A stretch of 64,000 nt of DNA, from assembly GCF_000170915.1 (NCBI RefSeq), contig NZ_ABCT01000014.1, positions 1 through 64,000 of the forward strand, given 5' to 3'. The notes beneath the pieces are model-generated. The model did no database searches and was not told the DNA's origin. It was given only the letters and a program-made list of their open reading frames with translations. Both the position numbers and the translations under genes were made by a program. Positions 54,489 through 63,820 of the stretch are shown here, one piece after another. How positions within the stretch are numbered: position 1 is the first letter of the stretch; the number at the start of each line of letters is the position of its first letter. The DNA comes from Limnobacter sp. MED105. Its GTDB lineage: Bacteria; Pseudomonadota; Gammaproteobacteria; Burkholderiales; Burkholderiaceae_B.

Positions 54489-56357
54489 ATGGCTGGCCCC
54501 CCACCCTTGGTCTCAACCGGTTTAAGCGCTGTTGCGCCTGCTGAATTACTGTACTCGCCCGATAAAGACGATTTCTCCTTGCAAAACTGCCGGGCTCACG
54601 TCATTCGGAAAGCCAACTACAAATCGCCGGGCAATGGGCAACTGGTGTGCAAGGGTCGACAATCCAGGCTCCGGGCCTGGGTTGAAGGCAACAACGCGGA
54701 TGCCCGCTATCATCGAGCTGCCTATGAAAGTAGCCAGCGAATTTCTTCAGCAATTGTCTCGCAGCGGTACAAAAGTGAGCTCGAAGGCAAGCCAGTGGAT
54801 ATCTCCGGTAGCGAGTTGATCAAAGCGCGTTTTTATCGACAAGACAATTTGCGGTTTAACCCGCAGTTGAGCCATCCCAGGTTTGGTTTGTCCAAGCAGG
54901 ATCAACATGCAGTCAAACTCTCCCGTTGGGCCCACTACGCCAACGGTGTCACCGAGTTGGGCGCAGCACCCACCGGGTTGTTGCTCAAAGTCAGCAAAAT
55001 ATGGTTCACGCCAAAGCACGATGACAAAGCATTCACAAGCCAATTGCGTGTTCTGGCTGCCTTGCCTGTGGTTGCCGGCGTAGTGGCATTGTTCTCCCGT
55101 GGGGTGTTTGGCGAGGGTTTGGGCAGGGCGTTCAACAATGTGAAACAAGCCCTACAAACCGATTTGCGGGCGCTGGCCTGCAGCTTCAGCGCCATATCCG
55201 CAGTGTCTGCTCTGGTTTCGCTGGCTCTCGGGGCTGGCAGTTGCATGACAGGCTCCAAGTTGCGCTTGAGCAGTGCGGTCACAGGCCTTATACAGTTCAA
55301 CAAAGACAAGCATTTGCACCGCATTTATGTGTTGTTGAACGATGTGAAAGACAAACCCGATGCAGTCTCCTTGCTCGCAAGGGCTTTGTGTCAAAAAATT
55401 GGCCGTCACTATTGCATGGCAGAAGGGGTTCCAATTCTTCTCAATCGTTTGTTAGGCAATGTTCATGCTGGCCCAAGCGAAATAGAAATCAAGCAAGCCA
55501 TTGAAAGGACGATCGGGTCTTACCTTACGGAGTTCAGCCCCACCGGCAGCACGAAGGGACGCTTTCTGGACCCCAGGGCTGACAAGTCTGAATTATTGGC
55601 CCGCGAGAATCACCTTCTTGCTTTGACCAATCTGGTTGAGCATTCTGCCGTGCATGCAGATCCGCACGAGAACTATATGGATATGCGCCACCACATTGAA
55701 AATGGAGCGGAAGGTTTGCGACAGAGTGTTTTGGAGGGCTCGGGCAGTTTACTTAGTGTGCTCGGTTTCGCCCGCAGGGAGAAAAAGGATATGTCCGCCG
55801 GGCAAAAGCAAGCGGCGACAAGTTTGCGCTACGGTGCGGAGAACATGTTGAACCAGGCCCATCAATATGGGCCCGTGACCCGAGGTTTGGCGAAGTGCTC
55901 AGAGGGCTTGCGGGTATTTAATCATGGGGTCCTGTTGTCTTTGAACTATCAGCTAACCCGCCCAATCGCAAAGTTGGCGGGGTATATCACCGAGATGGCG
56001 TTAAAAAGGCCCAATTCCCGGGTAACAAGCTTCAGCATTGGTAGGGCCGTTGCCAGTTCTATTTGGGCGGCCGTGGACGCATTTCTGATATTGTCGCTCG
56101 CTTCTGGCAACGGCATTGCCTTTGGCGGGCCCGAGGCTGCGACCAAGGTCAAATTTCCGCTGAACATACCATTTGGGTCGATCAGCCTGGGAATTTCCAT
56201 CATCAGCACCGCGGCGCAAATGCTTCTGGTGGCCATACCGGCTGCAATTTTGATGGGGGCAGCGAAGGTTGCATGCTCTATTGAAGGGTGGAATGGGAAT
56301 GTGGCGCGACCACTGGAATTGACCGGCAGCCGCCGAAGGCCTTTGGCCTGGGCTTGA
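54489..56357 (+). CDS. Orphan 622-residue protein with four predicted membrane helices
   Basis: I do not recognise this protein. The first 180 residues are soluble and rich in Arg, Lys and Ser. Hydrophobic helices lie near 185-207 and 227-250, and two more near 520-545 and 561-597, separated by a long soluble part of about 270 residues. No signal peptide is seen, and an AAGGAAGT site supports the start. The paired hydrophobic hairpins resemble those of some translocator or effector proteins. The protein has no motif of a known enzyme. Its gene stands alone, 101 bases after the dehalogenase gene, and is convergent with the cold-shock gene. Confidence 0.72.
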   Translation: MAGPPPLVSTGLSAVAPAELLYSPDKDDFSLQNCRAHVIRKANYKSPGNGQLVCKGRQSRLRAWVEGNNADARYHRAAYESSQRISSAIVSQRYKSELEGKPVDISGSELIKARFYRQDNLRFNPQLSHPRFGLSKQDQHAVKLSRWAHYANGVTELGAAPTGLLLKVSKIWFTPKHDDKAFTSQLRVLAALPVVAGVVALFSRGVFGEGLGRAFNNVKQALQTDLRALACSFSAISAVSALVSLALGAGSCMTGSKLRLSSAVTGLIQFNKDKHLHRIYVLLNDVKDKPDAVSLLARALCQKIGRHYCMAEGVPILLNRLLGNVHAGPSEIEIKQAIERTIGSYLTEFSPTGSTKGRFLDPRADKSELLARENHLLALTNLVEHSAVHADPHENYMDMRHHIENGAEGLRQSVLEGSGSLLSVLGFARREKKDMSAGQKQAATSLRYGAENMLNQAHQYGPVTRGLAKCSEGLRVFNHGVLLSLNYQLTRPIAKLAGYITEMALKRPNSRVTSFSIGRAVASSIWAAVDAFLILSLASGNGIAFGGPEAATKVKFPLNIPFGSISLGISIISTAAQMLLVAIPAAILMGAAKVACSIEGWNGNVARPLELTGSRRRPLAWA

Positions 56358-56374
56358 AACAACAGGCGTAAAAA

Positions 56375-56394
56375 AAGCCGCCCTAGGGCGGCTT
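56375..56394 (-). terminator. Rho-independent terminator of the cold-shock gene
   Basis: AAGCCGCCCT and AGGGCGGCTT form a perfect 20-base palindrome. On the minus strand it is followed by a run of T, right after the csp stop. It may also act on the plus strand for gene 54489. Confidence 0.85.
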
Positions 56395-56413
56395 CTTCAC
56401 GTAGACGCGAGTA

Positions 56414-56623
56414 TTACAGCGCTGTTACGTTTTCAGCTTGTGGGCCTTTCTGACCTTGAGTCACAGTGAAAGACACTTTCTGGCCTTCAGCCAAGGTTTT
56501 GAAGCCGTTGCCCTGAATGGCGCTGAAGTGTACGAACACGTCAGGACCGTTTTCACGGGAAATGAAGCCAAAGCCTTTGGATTCGTTGAAAAATTTAACT
56601 TGACCGGTTACGGTATCAGACAT
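56414..56623 (-). CDS. Cold-shock protein (CspA family)
   Basis: About 69 residues from the ATG at 56623. It is a single OB-fold domain with the RNA-binding motifs [11 protein letters not shown] and DVFVHFSAI. The frame extends to 56740, but those 39 residues resemble no cold-shock protein, so they are 5' untranslated sequence. Family members act as RNA chaperones at low temperature or in growth transition. The leader of more than 100 bases before the next gene could hold the temperature-sensitive structure known for cspA, but I cannot show this. Confidence 0.95.
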   Translation of the reverse strand: MSDTVTGQVKFFNESKGFGFISRENGPDVFVHFSAIQGNGFKTLAEGQKVSFTVTQGQKGPQAENVTAL

Positions 56624-56860
56624 AGCAATATCCTGGATTTCTGAATTGAACAAAATAGCTAAAAAACTGGGTGAAATTCGAGAAACAGAACTATTGCTTA
56701 AGCGGTTTGCCTGAATTGAACTGACCTGAAGTAGCGCCAAATTTTTTTTGCTGAAGTCAGTTTAGGCTTTTCCTGAGGCTTGTCAAGCAACATTTTCAGT
56801 TCGGTCACCTTTTCTTCATATTTCTTTTATAGCTCTGTCACATGCAGTCCGTACATTTCG

Positions 56861-56876
56861 TGTCATCGAAATGACA
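56861..56876. promoter_or_regulatory. Inverted repeat directly before the acyltransferase start
   Basis: TGTCATCGAAATGACA is a six-base inverted repeat with a four-base centre. It ends one base before the ATG at 56878, so a bound regulator or an RNA hairpin would block the start. There is no clear ribosome site in front of that ATG. Confidence 0.45.
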
Positions 56877-56877
56877 A

Positions 56878-57678
56878 ATGGACCCTTGGATGGAAGCGAT
56901 CAAGCACGATGTCACCAAGCAAGATGCCTTGAGAAATGCCTTGTACCTAAGCACTCCCGCGCGTGCGCAGGCCCCGTCACTGGAGGTTTGCCTGGCAAAA
57001 ACGGCCGCTGAAGTACTGGAGGCCCAAAAATTACGTTTCAATATTTTTTCTGAAGAATATGGTGCAGATCTGGGTAGTAACGGGATTGATCATGATGTGT
57101 TTGATGCCTACTGTGATCACCTTCTTGTAAGAAACAGTCAAACCGGCGAAGTCGTGGGTACCTACCGCATTCTCGCGCCAGAAAACGCAGCGCGCCTGAA
57201 ATGCTGGTACTCGGAAACCGAGTTTTTCATGAACCGCATTGAACGGCTTCGCAAAACAACGGTGGAAGTAGGCCGGTCTTGCGTACACCCGGATTACCGC
57301 AACGGTGCAGCCATCATGTTGCTGTGGAGTGGCATTGCGCAATATATGAAACTTGGAGGCTACAAGCACCTGATCGGTTGCGCCAGCGTAAGCCTGCGGG
57401 ATGGTGGCCACCAAGCGGCCAGCCTGTTCAAGCAGTTAGAGCCGCACTTGGCTGAAGCAAGCTGCCAGGTTTTTCCCAAGAACCGTCTGCCGGTCGAGCG
57501 CCTGCGTTGCGATGTGGAAATTGAGCCGCCACCTTTGGTGAAAGGCTATTTGCGGCTTGGTGCCGTGGTGTGTGGAGAACCTGCATGGGACCCCGATTTC
57601 AACACCGCTGACTTCATGATGCTGTTGTCAATTGACCGCATGAGCCCGCGCTACGCAAGGCACTTTGGCTTTATCTAA
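56878..57678 (+). CDS. OlsB-like acyltransferase (lyso-ornithine lipid step)
   Basis: A 266-residue protein of the GNAT-like hemolysin/OlsB family. It has AAEVLEAQKLRFNIFSEEYGAD, the motif CDHLLVRNSQTGEVVGTYRIL, and a GNAT signature VEVGRSCVHPDYRNGAAIMLLW. OlsB moves a 3-hydroxyacyl group from ACP to ornithine, the first step of ornithine-lipid synthesis, a phosphorus-free lipid path favoured when phosphate is low. The next genes, ppx and ppk, also concern phosphate. No OlsA is in the window. The ATG at 56878 lacks a Shine-Dalgarno site; an ATG at 56890 is an alternative. Confidence 0.8.
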   Translation: MDPWMEAIKHDVTKQDALRNALYLSTPARAQAPSLEVCLAKTAAEVLEAQKLRFNIFSEEYGADLGSNGIDHDVFDAYCDHLLVRNSQTGEVVGTYRILAPENAARLKCWYSETEFFMNRIERLRKTTVEVGRSCVHPDYRNGAAIMLLWSGIAQYMKLGGYKHLIGCASVSLRDGGHQAASLFKQLEPHLAEASCQVFPKNRLPVERLRCDVEIEPPPLVKGYLRLGAVVCGEPAWDPDFNTADFMMLLSIDRMSPRYARHFGFI

Positions 57679-57703
57679 TCTGCACCTTTGTGCAGGGCCC
57701 GGC

Positions 57704-59203
57704 TCAACGCCGGGTCAGTAGCTCCAGCTCAAGCCCTATTCTTTGCCACTGCTCAACCTCAGTTTCAAGGCTGTACTGCGTCAGTGGGTGGGTTATAAGC
57801 CAGTTTTTGGGCACACTGAGTTGAATGCCTTGTTCAAGCAATTTCACCTTGAGTTCTGGCAAAGCTTCCACTTCCCTTCGGCGTAAAAACAACGCAGCCA
57901 AGCGTAAGCACATAGGCGCCGCCCAGTGAACTGCAGTGTTGGCAATGTCGCTGACCTTGCCCAGTTTTCCGTTGTGCGCCAATACCCAGGTTGAAAGCAG
58001 TTGTTGTTCCCGCTTCGAGAACCCGGGCATGTCGGCATTGCTGAGAATGTATGCCGCATGTTTGTGATGGCCATTGTGACCAATTGACAAGCCTATTTCG
58101 TGCAACATGGCTGCCCAATGCAACATGGGTAGCTGTTCTTTTAACTCGGGCAATTGCTTCATCAGTTGTTTGAACAATAACTCAGCCAGTACTTTGACTT
58201 TGCCCGCATGTTTGCTGTCAATCTTGTAACGGTGCAGAAACTGGGCTACCGTAATTTCGCGCATGTCTTCGTTGTGCTGACGGCCTAGCATGTCGTAGAG
58301 CAAACCTTGGCGCAGTGCGCCATCGGTCACGTCCATGTGCTCAATTTCAAGCTCTTCAAATACGGCACTCATCACCGCAAGACCACCTGGCATCATGGGC
58401 AGGCGGTCTACTTTCAATCCATCCAGCGTAATGTTGTCAAGGTGCCCAGCGGCAGTGACGTGTTCGCGGATGAGTCGTAATCCCTCGGCAGACATACCAT
58501 GTTGGGTGAAGCCATTGGAAACGCAAATTTCGGCCAGGGCCCTCGCCGTGCCTGAGGAGCCGATGGCATGGGTCCAGCCCATGTCCAGCATTTGGCGGCG
58601 CAGCACAGCCACTTCCTTGCGAGCTGCCATGACCGCGTTTTTCATGGCACGGGGGCTGATGCTGCCGTCAGCAAAGTATTGTTGGGCTGTGCTCACACAG
58701 CCAATGTACAAACTCTCCATGGCTTCGGGTTCGTAGTCTTCACCAATGATGAATTCTGTAGAGCCGCCACCAATGTCGACCACCAGGCGTTTGCCCTGAC
58801 CAATGGGCAACTGGTGGGCCACGCCGCAGTACACGAGGCGGGCTTCTTCTACGCCTGAAATAACATCAATCGGGAAGCCCAGCGCTGCTTCAGCTTTGGT
58901 GATGAATTCCACAGCGTTGCGAGCAACGCGCACCGCGTTGGTGGCCACAGCACGCACTTCACCGGGTTTAAAAGAACGCAGGCGTTCGCCAAAACGGCTC
59001 AGTGCACCCAAGGCGCGCTCTTGGGAGGCATCGTCAAGGTGTTTCTGGGCGTTTAGGCCTGCACCCAAACGAACGGGTTCGCGCAGGGTGTCGATGATGT
59101 AAATTTGAGATTGACCGTTGAGTTCTTCTACCCGGGCAACAATCATGCGAAAGCTGCTTGAACCCATGTCTACGGCGGCAATCAACTGACGTTGCTTGGA
59201 CAT
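57704..59203 (-). CDS. ppx: Exopolyphosphatase / Ppx-GppA phosphatase
   Basis: The 499-residue protein has the actin-like fold of Ppx/GppA: AVDMGSSSFRMIVARV and VVDIGGGSTEFIIG are the two phosphate-binding loops. The C-terminal HD-like region (LHWAAMLHEIGLSIGHNGHHKHAAYIL) is also family-typical. It removes phosphate from polyphosphate ends, and some members degrade pppGpp. It is divergent from ppk with a gap of about 140 bases that must hold both promoters. Confidence 0.94.
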   Translation of the reverse strand: MSKQRQLIAAVDMGSSSFRMIVARVEELNGQSQIYIIDTLREPVRLGAGLNAQKHLDDASQERALGALSRFGERLRSFKPGEVRAVATNAVRVARNAVEFITKAEAALGFPIDVISGVEEARLVYCGVAHQLPIGQGKRLVVDIGGGSTEFIIGEDYEPEAMESLYIGCVSTAQQYFADGSISPRAMKNAVMAARKEVAVLRRQMLDMGWTHAIGSSGTARALAEICVSNGFTQHGMSAEGLRLIREHVTAAGHLDNITLDGLKVDRLPMMPGGLAVMSAVFEELEIEHMDVTDGALRQGLLYDMLGRQHNEDMREITVAQFLHRYKIDSKHAGKVKVLAELLFKQLMKQLPELKEQLPMLHWAAMLHEIGLSIGHNGHHKHAAYILSNADMPGFSKREQQLLSTWVLAHNGKLGKVSDIANTAVHWAAPMCLRLAALFLRRREVEALPELKVKLLEQGIQLSVPKNWLITHPLTQYSLETEVEQWQRIGLELELLTRR

Positions 59204-59347
59204 TGTTTGTTCTGTGTTTCAGGTCAGGCGCTAGGATGCCACAAATGCAGCACACTGGCTTTGTTTGTAGCCATTTGACCACTTTCAAATGTTTGTCACA
59301 ATTTTGAAATACCATCAAGGGTAACGCATCCACACTTGGAGTATTGC

Positions 59348-61489
59348 TTGAAAGTAGCCGCTGTCTCTGACGTAGCACCCAACAAAGAATTGTTTCTAAA
59401 CCGCGAGTTGGGCGTTTTGGCCTTCAACCGCCGGGTTTTGGCCATGGCAGAAGACCAAAGCGTGCCATTGCTGGAGCGTTTGAAGTATCTGTGTATCGTG
59501 TCTAGCAATATGGACGAATTTTTTGAAATTCGGGTGTCAGGGTTGCAGGAGCAAATCCGGCAGAACCCGGAATTCAAAGACAAAGACGGCTTGAGCGCCC
59601 TGGAAACCTTGCACAAGGTGTCAGTGGCCTCGCAAGAAATTGTGGAGCAGCAATACCGTTTGCTCAATGAATCGGTGTTGCCTGCCATGCGGGATGAGGG
59701 CATCGCCCTGATGACCCTGGCCACATGGAATGAAGAGCAGGCGCATTGGGCGCGTCAGTATTTCAGGCACGAAGTATTGCCGGTATTAACCCCGATTGGG
59801 TTGGACCCGGCGCACCCGTTTCCACGCGTGTTGAACAAGTCGCTGAACTTTGCTGTTGAATTGACTGGCCATGACGCTTTTGGGCGTGCATCGAATGTGG
59901 CGATTGTGCAGGCACCAAGAGCGCTGCCACGGCTTATACGAATGCCTTCTAATTTGTCGGGCTACGAGCATGGCTTTGTGATGCTGACGTCTATATTGCA
60001 GGCCTTCATTCCAGAATTGTTCCCAGGCATGGAAGTGCATGGCGTGTATCAGTTTCGTGTTACCCGCAACAGCGACCTGTATGTGGATGAAGAAGAAATT
60101 ACCAACTTGCGCGTGGCTTTGCAGGGCGAATTGTCGCAACGACACTTCGGGGATGCGGTGCGCCTTGAGGTAAGCGATCAAACCTCGCCCGACATGACCG
60201 CCCGTTTGTTGAAAGAGTTTGGGCTGCCTGAACAGGCGTTGTACCGTGTCAATGGCCCAGTGAATCTGGTTCGTCTGATGCAGTTGCCCGACTGGGTGGA
60301 TCGCCCTGACTTGAAGTTTGCGCCGTTCGCCCCGGGTCGTCCCGATGCGCTGGTGAAACAGCCCGACATTTTCAAGGCCATTCAGAAGGGGGATGTGCTG
60401 CTGCACCACCCCTACCAAAGTTTCAGCCCAGTGCTGGAGTTTATTAAGAAGGCGGCGACCGATCCCGATGTAGTTGCGATCAAGCAAACCATTTACCGCA
60501 CGGGTACCGAATCGGTGCTGATGGACAGTCTGTTGGCGGCGGCGCGAAGCGGCAAGGAAGTGACAGTGGTGCTGGAATTAATGGCCCGTTTTGATGAAGA
60601 GGCCAATATCAACTGGGCCTCGAAACTGGAGCGGGTAGGCGCACACGTTGTATACGGCGTGGTTGGCCAAAAAACCCATGCAAAAATGCTGATGGTGGTT
60701 CGCCGTGAAAAAACCGAAACAGGCAAGGTGGTTTTGCGCCGCTATGTGCACTTGGGTACTGGAAATTACCACCCAAAAACCGCACGCCTGTACACCGACT
60801 TCGGTCTGTTTTCTTGCGATGAATCGCTGGGCCATGACGTGCATGAAGTGTTTAATCACCTGACGGGACTGGGCCGTGCTCGCAAACTGAACAAAATATG
60901 GAATTCACCGTTCAATCTGCACAGCAACGTAGTGATCGCAGTGCGCAAGGAAGCTGAATTGGCCAAGGCCGGGAAGAAGTGCAGGATCATGGCGCGCATG
61001 AATGCCCTGCTGGAGCCACACCTGATCAACGAGCTGTATGAAGCTTCGCAGGCTGGAGTAAAGATTGACCTGATTGTTAGGGGTGTGTGTGCATTGCGCC
61101 CGGGCGTTCCGGGCTTGAGCGACAACATCACCGTGAGGTCGGTGGTAGGCCGCTTGCTCGAGCACAGCCGGGTGTTCTATTTCAGCAACGATGGTGAGGA
61201 GGAGGTGTACATTTCCAGCGCAGACTGGATGGACAGAAATTTCTTCCGGCGTGTTGAGCTGGCTGTACCCGTTACGGACAAAAAACTGAAGAAGCGGGTA
61301 ATTGACGAAGGTTTAAAAGCGTTGCTTGCAGACAATATTCTGGCGTGGGTGATGGATTCTCAGGGCAATTACACCCGTAAGAAACCCACCGGGGCTCGCC
61401 GCATGAATTCGCAAAACTATTTGTTGAGCACTTTGGCAGCCAGTTTCACTGATCACAGCGAACCGAGCAACCCAGCAACACCGGTTTGA
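59348..61489 (+). CDS. ppk: Polyphosphate kinase 1
   Basis: About 713 residues from TTG 59348, chosen because GGAG stands six bases before it; the frame also offers TTG 59336. It has the N-terminal NRELGVLAFNRRVLAMAED region and the catalytic domain with HAKMLMVVRR (autophosphorylated histidine) and HLGTGNYHPKTARLYTDFGLF. The enzyme polymerises phosphate from ATP. The ppx-ppk pair divergent from one another sets the polyphosphate level, which is tied to ppGpp from relA, the next gene. Confidence 0.95.
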   Translation: MKVAAVSDVAPNKELFLNRELGVLAFNRRVLAMAEDQSVPLLERLKYLCIVSSNMDEFFEIRVSGLQEQIRQNPEFKDKDGLSALETLHKVSVASQEIVEQQYRLLNESVLPAMRDEGIALMTLATWNEEQAHWARQYFRHEVLPVLTPIGLDPAHPFPRVLNKSLNFAVELTGHDAFGRASNVAIVQAPRALPRLIRMPSNLSGYEHGFVMLTSILQAFIPELFPGMEVHGVYQFRVTRNSDLYVDEEEITNLRVALQGELSQRHFGDAVRLEVSDQTSPDMTARLLKEFGLPEQALYRVNGPVNLVRLMQLPDWVDRPDLKFAPFAPGRPDALVKQPDIFKAIQKGDVLLHHPYQSFSPVLEFIKKAATDPDVVAIKQTIYRTGTESVLMDSLLAAARSGKEVTVVLELMARFDEEANINWASKLERVGAHVVYGVVGQKTHAKMLMVVRREKTETGKVVLRRYVHLGTGNYHPKTARLYTDFGLFSCDESLGHDVHEVFNHLTGLGRARKLNKIWNSPFNLHSNVVIAVRKEAELAKAGKKCRIMARMNALLEPHLINELYEASQAGVKIDLIVRGVCALRPGVPGLSDNITVRSVVGRLLEHSRVFYFSNDGEEEVYISSADWMDRNFFRRVELAVPVTDKKLKKRVIDEGLKALLADNILAWVMDSQGNYTRKKPTGARRMNSQNYLLSTLAASFTDHSEPSNPATPV

Positions 61490-61495
61490 TCGGTT

Positions 61496-63790
61496 TTAAC
61501 GTCGCCGTACTTCAAACACACCGTTGATTTCCAGCAAGTGAGTGAGCGCCCCTCGTAGCTGCTCACCACTGCTGACTTCAGCGGTGAATTGCATTTTGGC
61601 CACTCCGCGTTGGGTTTCTGTTTGTACGCCAATCACGTTGATTTTGTCTTTTGAAAACACCTCGGTGATGTCGCGCAGCAAACCCTGCCTGTCGTTTGCG
61701 GTCACTGCAATGTCCACGGGATAGTGCAATCCCGAGGATTCTCCCCAGGTTGTTTCGATCAAGCGTTCGGGCTGCCGGCGCATTACTTCAGCCAAATTGG
61801 AACAGCCTAGCCGGTGAATGGATACGCCTTTGCCGCGGGTGACAAAACCAATGATGGGGTCGGGTGGTGCAGGGCGACAGCACCGTGCCAGATTGGTCAT
61901 CAGTGTGCTGACACCCACCACCAGTACGCCTGATTCTTTGCCAGCCGTTTGGCCGGACGATCCTGGTTTGCGTTTGTTGAGTATTTCAACCTGTTCTTCA
62001 TCAGACAGGGGACCTGTAGGTTGCAGGTCGGCGCGCAATGCGTTTTCAATGGCGCGCGGCCGTATTTCCTCTCGGGCCAAGGCCACATACAAATCATCGG
62101 GTTTTTCGTACCCCAACTTCTGGGCTAGCAGTTCCAGGTTTTGTGCGGTTTGCCCAATCCGTTGCAGTTCGCGCTCGGCAATCGCACGGCCGCGTTCAAG
62201 CGTTTCTTTGCGTTCTTGCTGTGCAAACCACTGCTTTACTTTTTGACGAGCGCGGTGGCTGATCAGGTACTTTTGCGTGGGGTTTAGCCAGTCGCGCGAG
62301 GGGCCTGTGGCAGCATCGCCCCGAGCACTCACAATTTCAACAGTTTGGCCATTGTCCAAGGGTGTATTCAGTTGCACCATTTGCCCGTTTACCTTGGCGC
62401 CACGGCACCGGTGACCTAGCTCGGTGTGCACGTGGTAAGCGAAATCAAGTGGGGTGCTGCCCGTAGGCAATTCAACCACTTTGGCCTGCGGCGTGAACAC
62501 GTAGACCCGGTCGTTCAGCGCGCTGGTTTTCATTTCTTGCGCCCAGTCGCTGGCTTCACCCATGGTGTCGGTGACGTCTTTTTGCCAGGCCAATAGCTGG
62601 CGCAACAGGGCAATGCGCTCTTCAAACTGGCCTTCAGCGCGGCTCTCGCCGGTGTAGCCGTCTTTGCCCGATTCTTTGTAGCGCCAGTGCGCCGCCACAC
62701 CATATTCAGCAAACTGGTGCATGGCTTCCGTGCGAATTTGCACTTCCAGCGTTTTGCCTGTTTCGTCCTGCACCACGGTGTGCAGGCTTTGGTAGCCATT
62801 CGGTTTGGGTTTGCTGATGTAGTCGTCGAATTCTTCGGAAATGGGGGTCCACAAATTGTGGACAATGCCCAATGCGGTGTAGCAGTCGTCGACTGTGTCT
62901 ACAATCACACGGCATGCGCGCACGTCGTACAGCTTGTCGAAGCTGATGCCCTTGCCGCGCATCTTGTTCCAGATGCTGTAAATGTGTTTTGGGCGTCCGC
63001 TGATTTCGCAATGAATACCCGCCAGCAACAGGTTCTCTTTGATGCTGGCCATGGCCGATTCAATAAAAGCTTCACGTTCGACGCGCTTTTCATCGAGCAT
63101 TTTGGCCACGTTCTTGTACGTGTTGGGTTGCAAAATGCGAAAAGACAAATCCTCGAGTTCCCACTTCAGTTGCCACAAACCCAAGCGGTTGGCCAAGGGG
63201 GCATACAGATCAAGGGTTTCTTGCGCGTGCGATACGGCATAAGGCCACAAGGAGCCTTTCTCGTTCTTGATGTCCTCGTGGCTGGTAAAGTGCCGCAAGG
63301 TTTGCAGGCGAGAGCACAAACGAATCATGATGACTCGAATGTCGGTGGACATGGCCAGCAACATTTTGCGCAGGGTTTCAATTTGGTCTGCCCACCGCAG
63401 GGTTTCAATGGTGGTACGAGTGGCGCTTGGCCCTACCATGGAACGCATTTTGAAAAGCTTGCGCAGGCTGGCCAGCATGCGGCCTACCTCATCACCAAAC
63501 TTTTTCTCCATTTGGCTTTCAAGGTGCTTGTCAAAAAACACCAGTGGCCCCAGGGCACCTGCGATGCGGGTGTTGGCATCGGCGCGCAACTCCGCCAACA
63601 GGTCTGCCACGGCCAACATATGTTGAATGGCGGGCTCTTGCGTATCCAGAATGTGGTCTGCCGCGTGCAGCCGCGCATAGTTCAGGGCTTCTTCAACACG
63701 GGCGGCATCAAATTTGTTTAACAACACCAGGGCAGGCGCAGAAGCGCCGCCTTTTTTCTCAGAGCCCAGTGTTGATGAAACTGAAACCAT
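61496..63790 (-). CDS. relA: RelA, (p)ppGpp synthetase
   Basis: The 764-residue RSH protein differs from SpoT in two telling ways. The hydrolase HD pair is lost: the position reads LVFFDKHLESQ. The synthetase loop has the acidic EFDDYISKPKPNGYQSLH type (EXDD), as in synthetase-only RelA. The TGS domain (VYVFTPQAKVVELPTGSTPLDFAYH) and C-terminal ACT domain remain. RelA responds to amino-acid starvation on the ribosome. It is convergent with ppk with a six-base gap. Confidence 0.95.
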   Translation of the reverse strand: MVSVSSTLGSEKKGGASAPALVLLNKFDAARVEEALNYARLHAADHILDTQEPAIQHMLAVADLLAELRADANTRIAGALGPLVFFDKHLESQMEKKFGDEVGRMLASLRKLFKMRSMVGPSATRTTIETLRWADQIETLRKMLLAMSTDIRVIMIRLCSRLQTLRHFTSHEDIKNEKGSLWPYAVSHAQETLDLYAPLANRLGLWQLKWELEDLSFRILQPNTYKNVAKMLDEKRVEREAFIESAMASIKENLLLAGIHCEISGRPKHIYSIWNKMRGKGISFDKLYDVRACRVIVDTVDDCYTALGIVHNLWTPISEEFDDYISKPKPNGYQSLHTVVQDETGKTLEVQIRTEAMHQFAEYGVAAHWRYKESGKDGYTGESRAEGQFEERIALLRQLLAWQKDVTDTMGEASDWAQEMKTSALNDRVYVFTPQAKVVELPTGSTPLDFAYHVHTELGHRCRGAKVNGQMVQLNTPLDNGQTVEIVSARGDAATGPSRDWLNPTQKYLISHRARQKVKQWFAQQERKETLERGRAIAERELQRIGQTAQNLELLAQKLGYEKPDDLYVALAREEIRPRAIENALRADLQPTGPLSDEEQVEILNKRKPGSSGQTAGKESGVLVVGVSTLMTNLARCCRPAPPDPIIGFVTRGKGVSIHRLGCSNLAEVMRRQPERLIETTWGESSGLHYPVDIAVTANDRQGLLRDITEVFSKDKINVIGVQTETQRGVAKMQFTAEVSSGEQLRGALTHLLEINGVFEVRRR

Positions 63791-63820
63791 GTGTGTTTGG
63801 GTGGATTCGTTAAGATCAGT

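Noticed and set aside
56826-56876. Possible Pho box before the OlsB-like gene
   Set aside because: One CTGTCA half exists at 56835-56840, but no second half lies at the 11-base step.
59290-59320. Possible Pho box in the ppx/ppk gap (TTGTCAC, four bases, TTGAAAT)
   Set aside because: The second half matches only four of seven bases, which is too weak to call.
62687-63721. Long antisense frame (344 codons) opposite relA
   Set aside because: Same reason: rich in His, Gln and Phe as expected from the complement of relA codons, with no recognisable domain.
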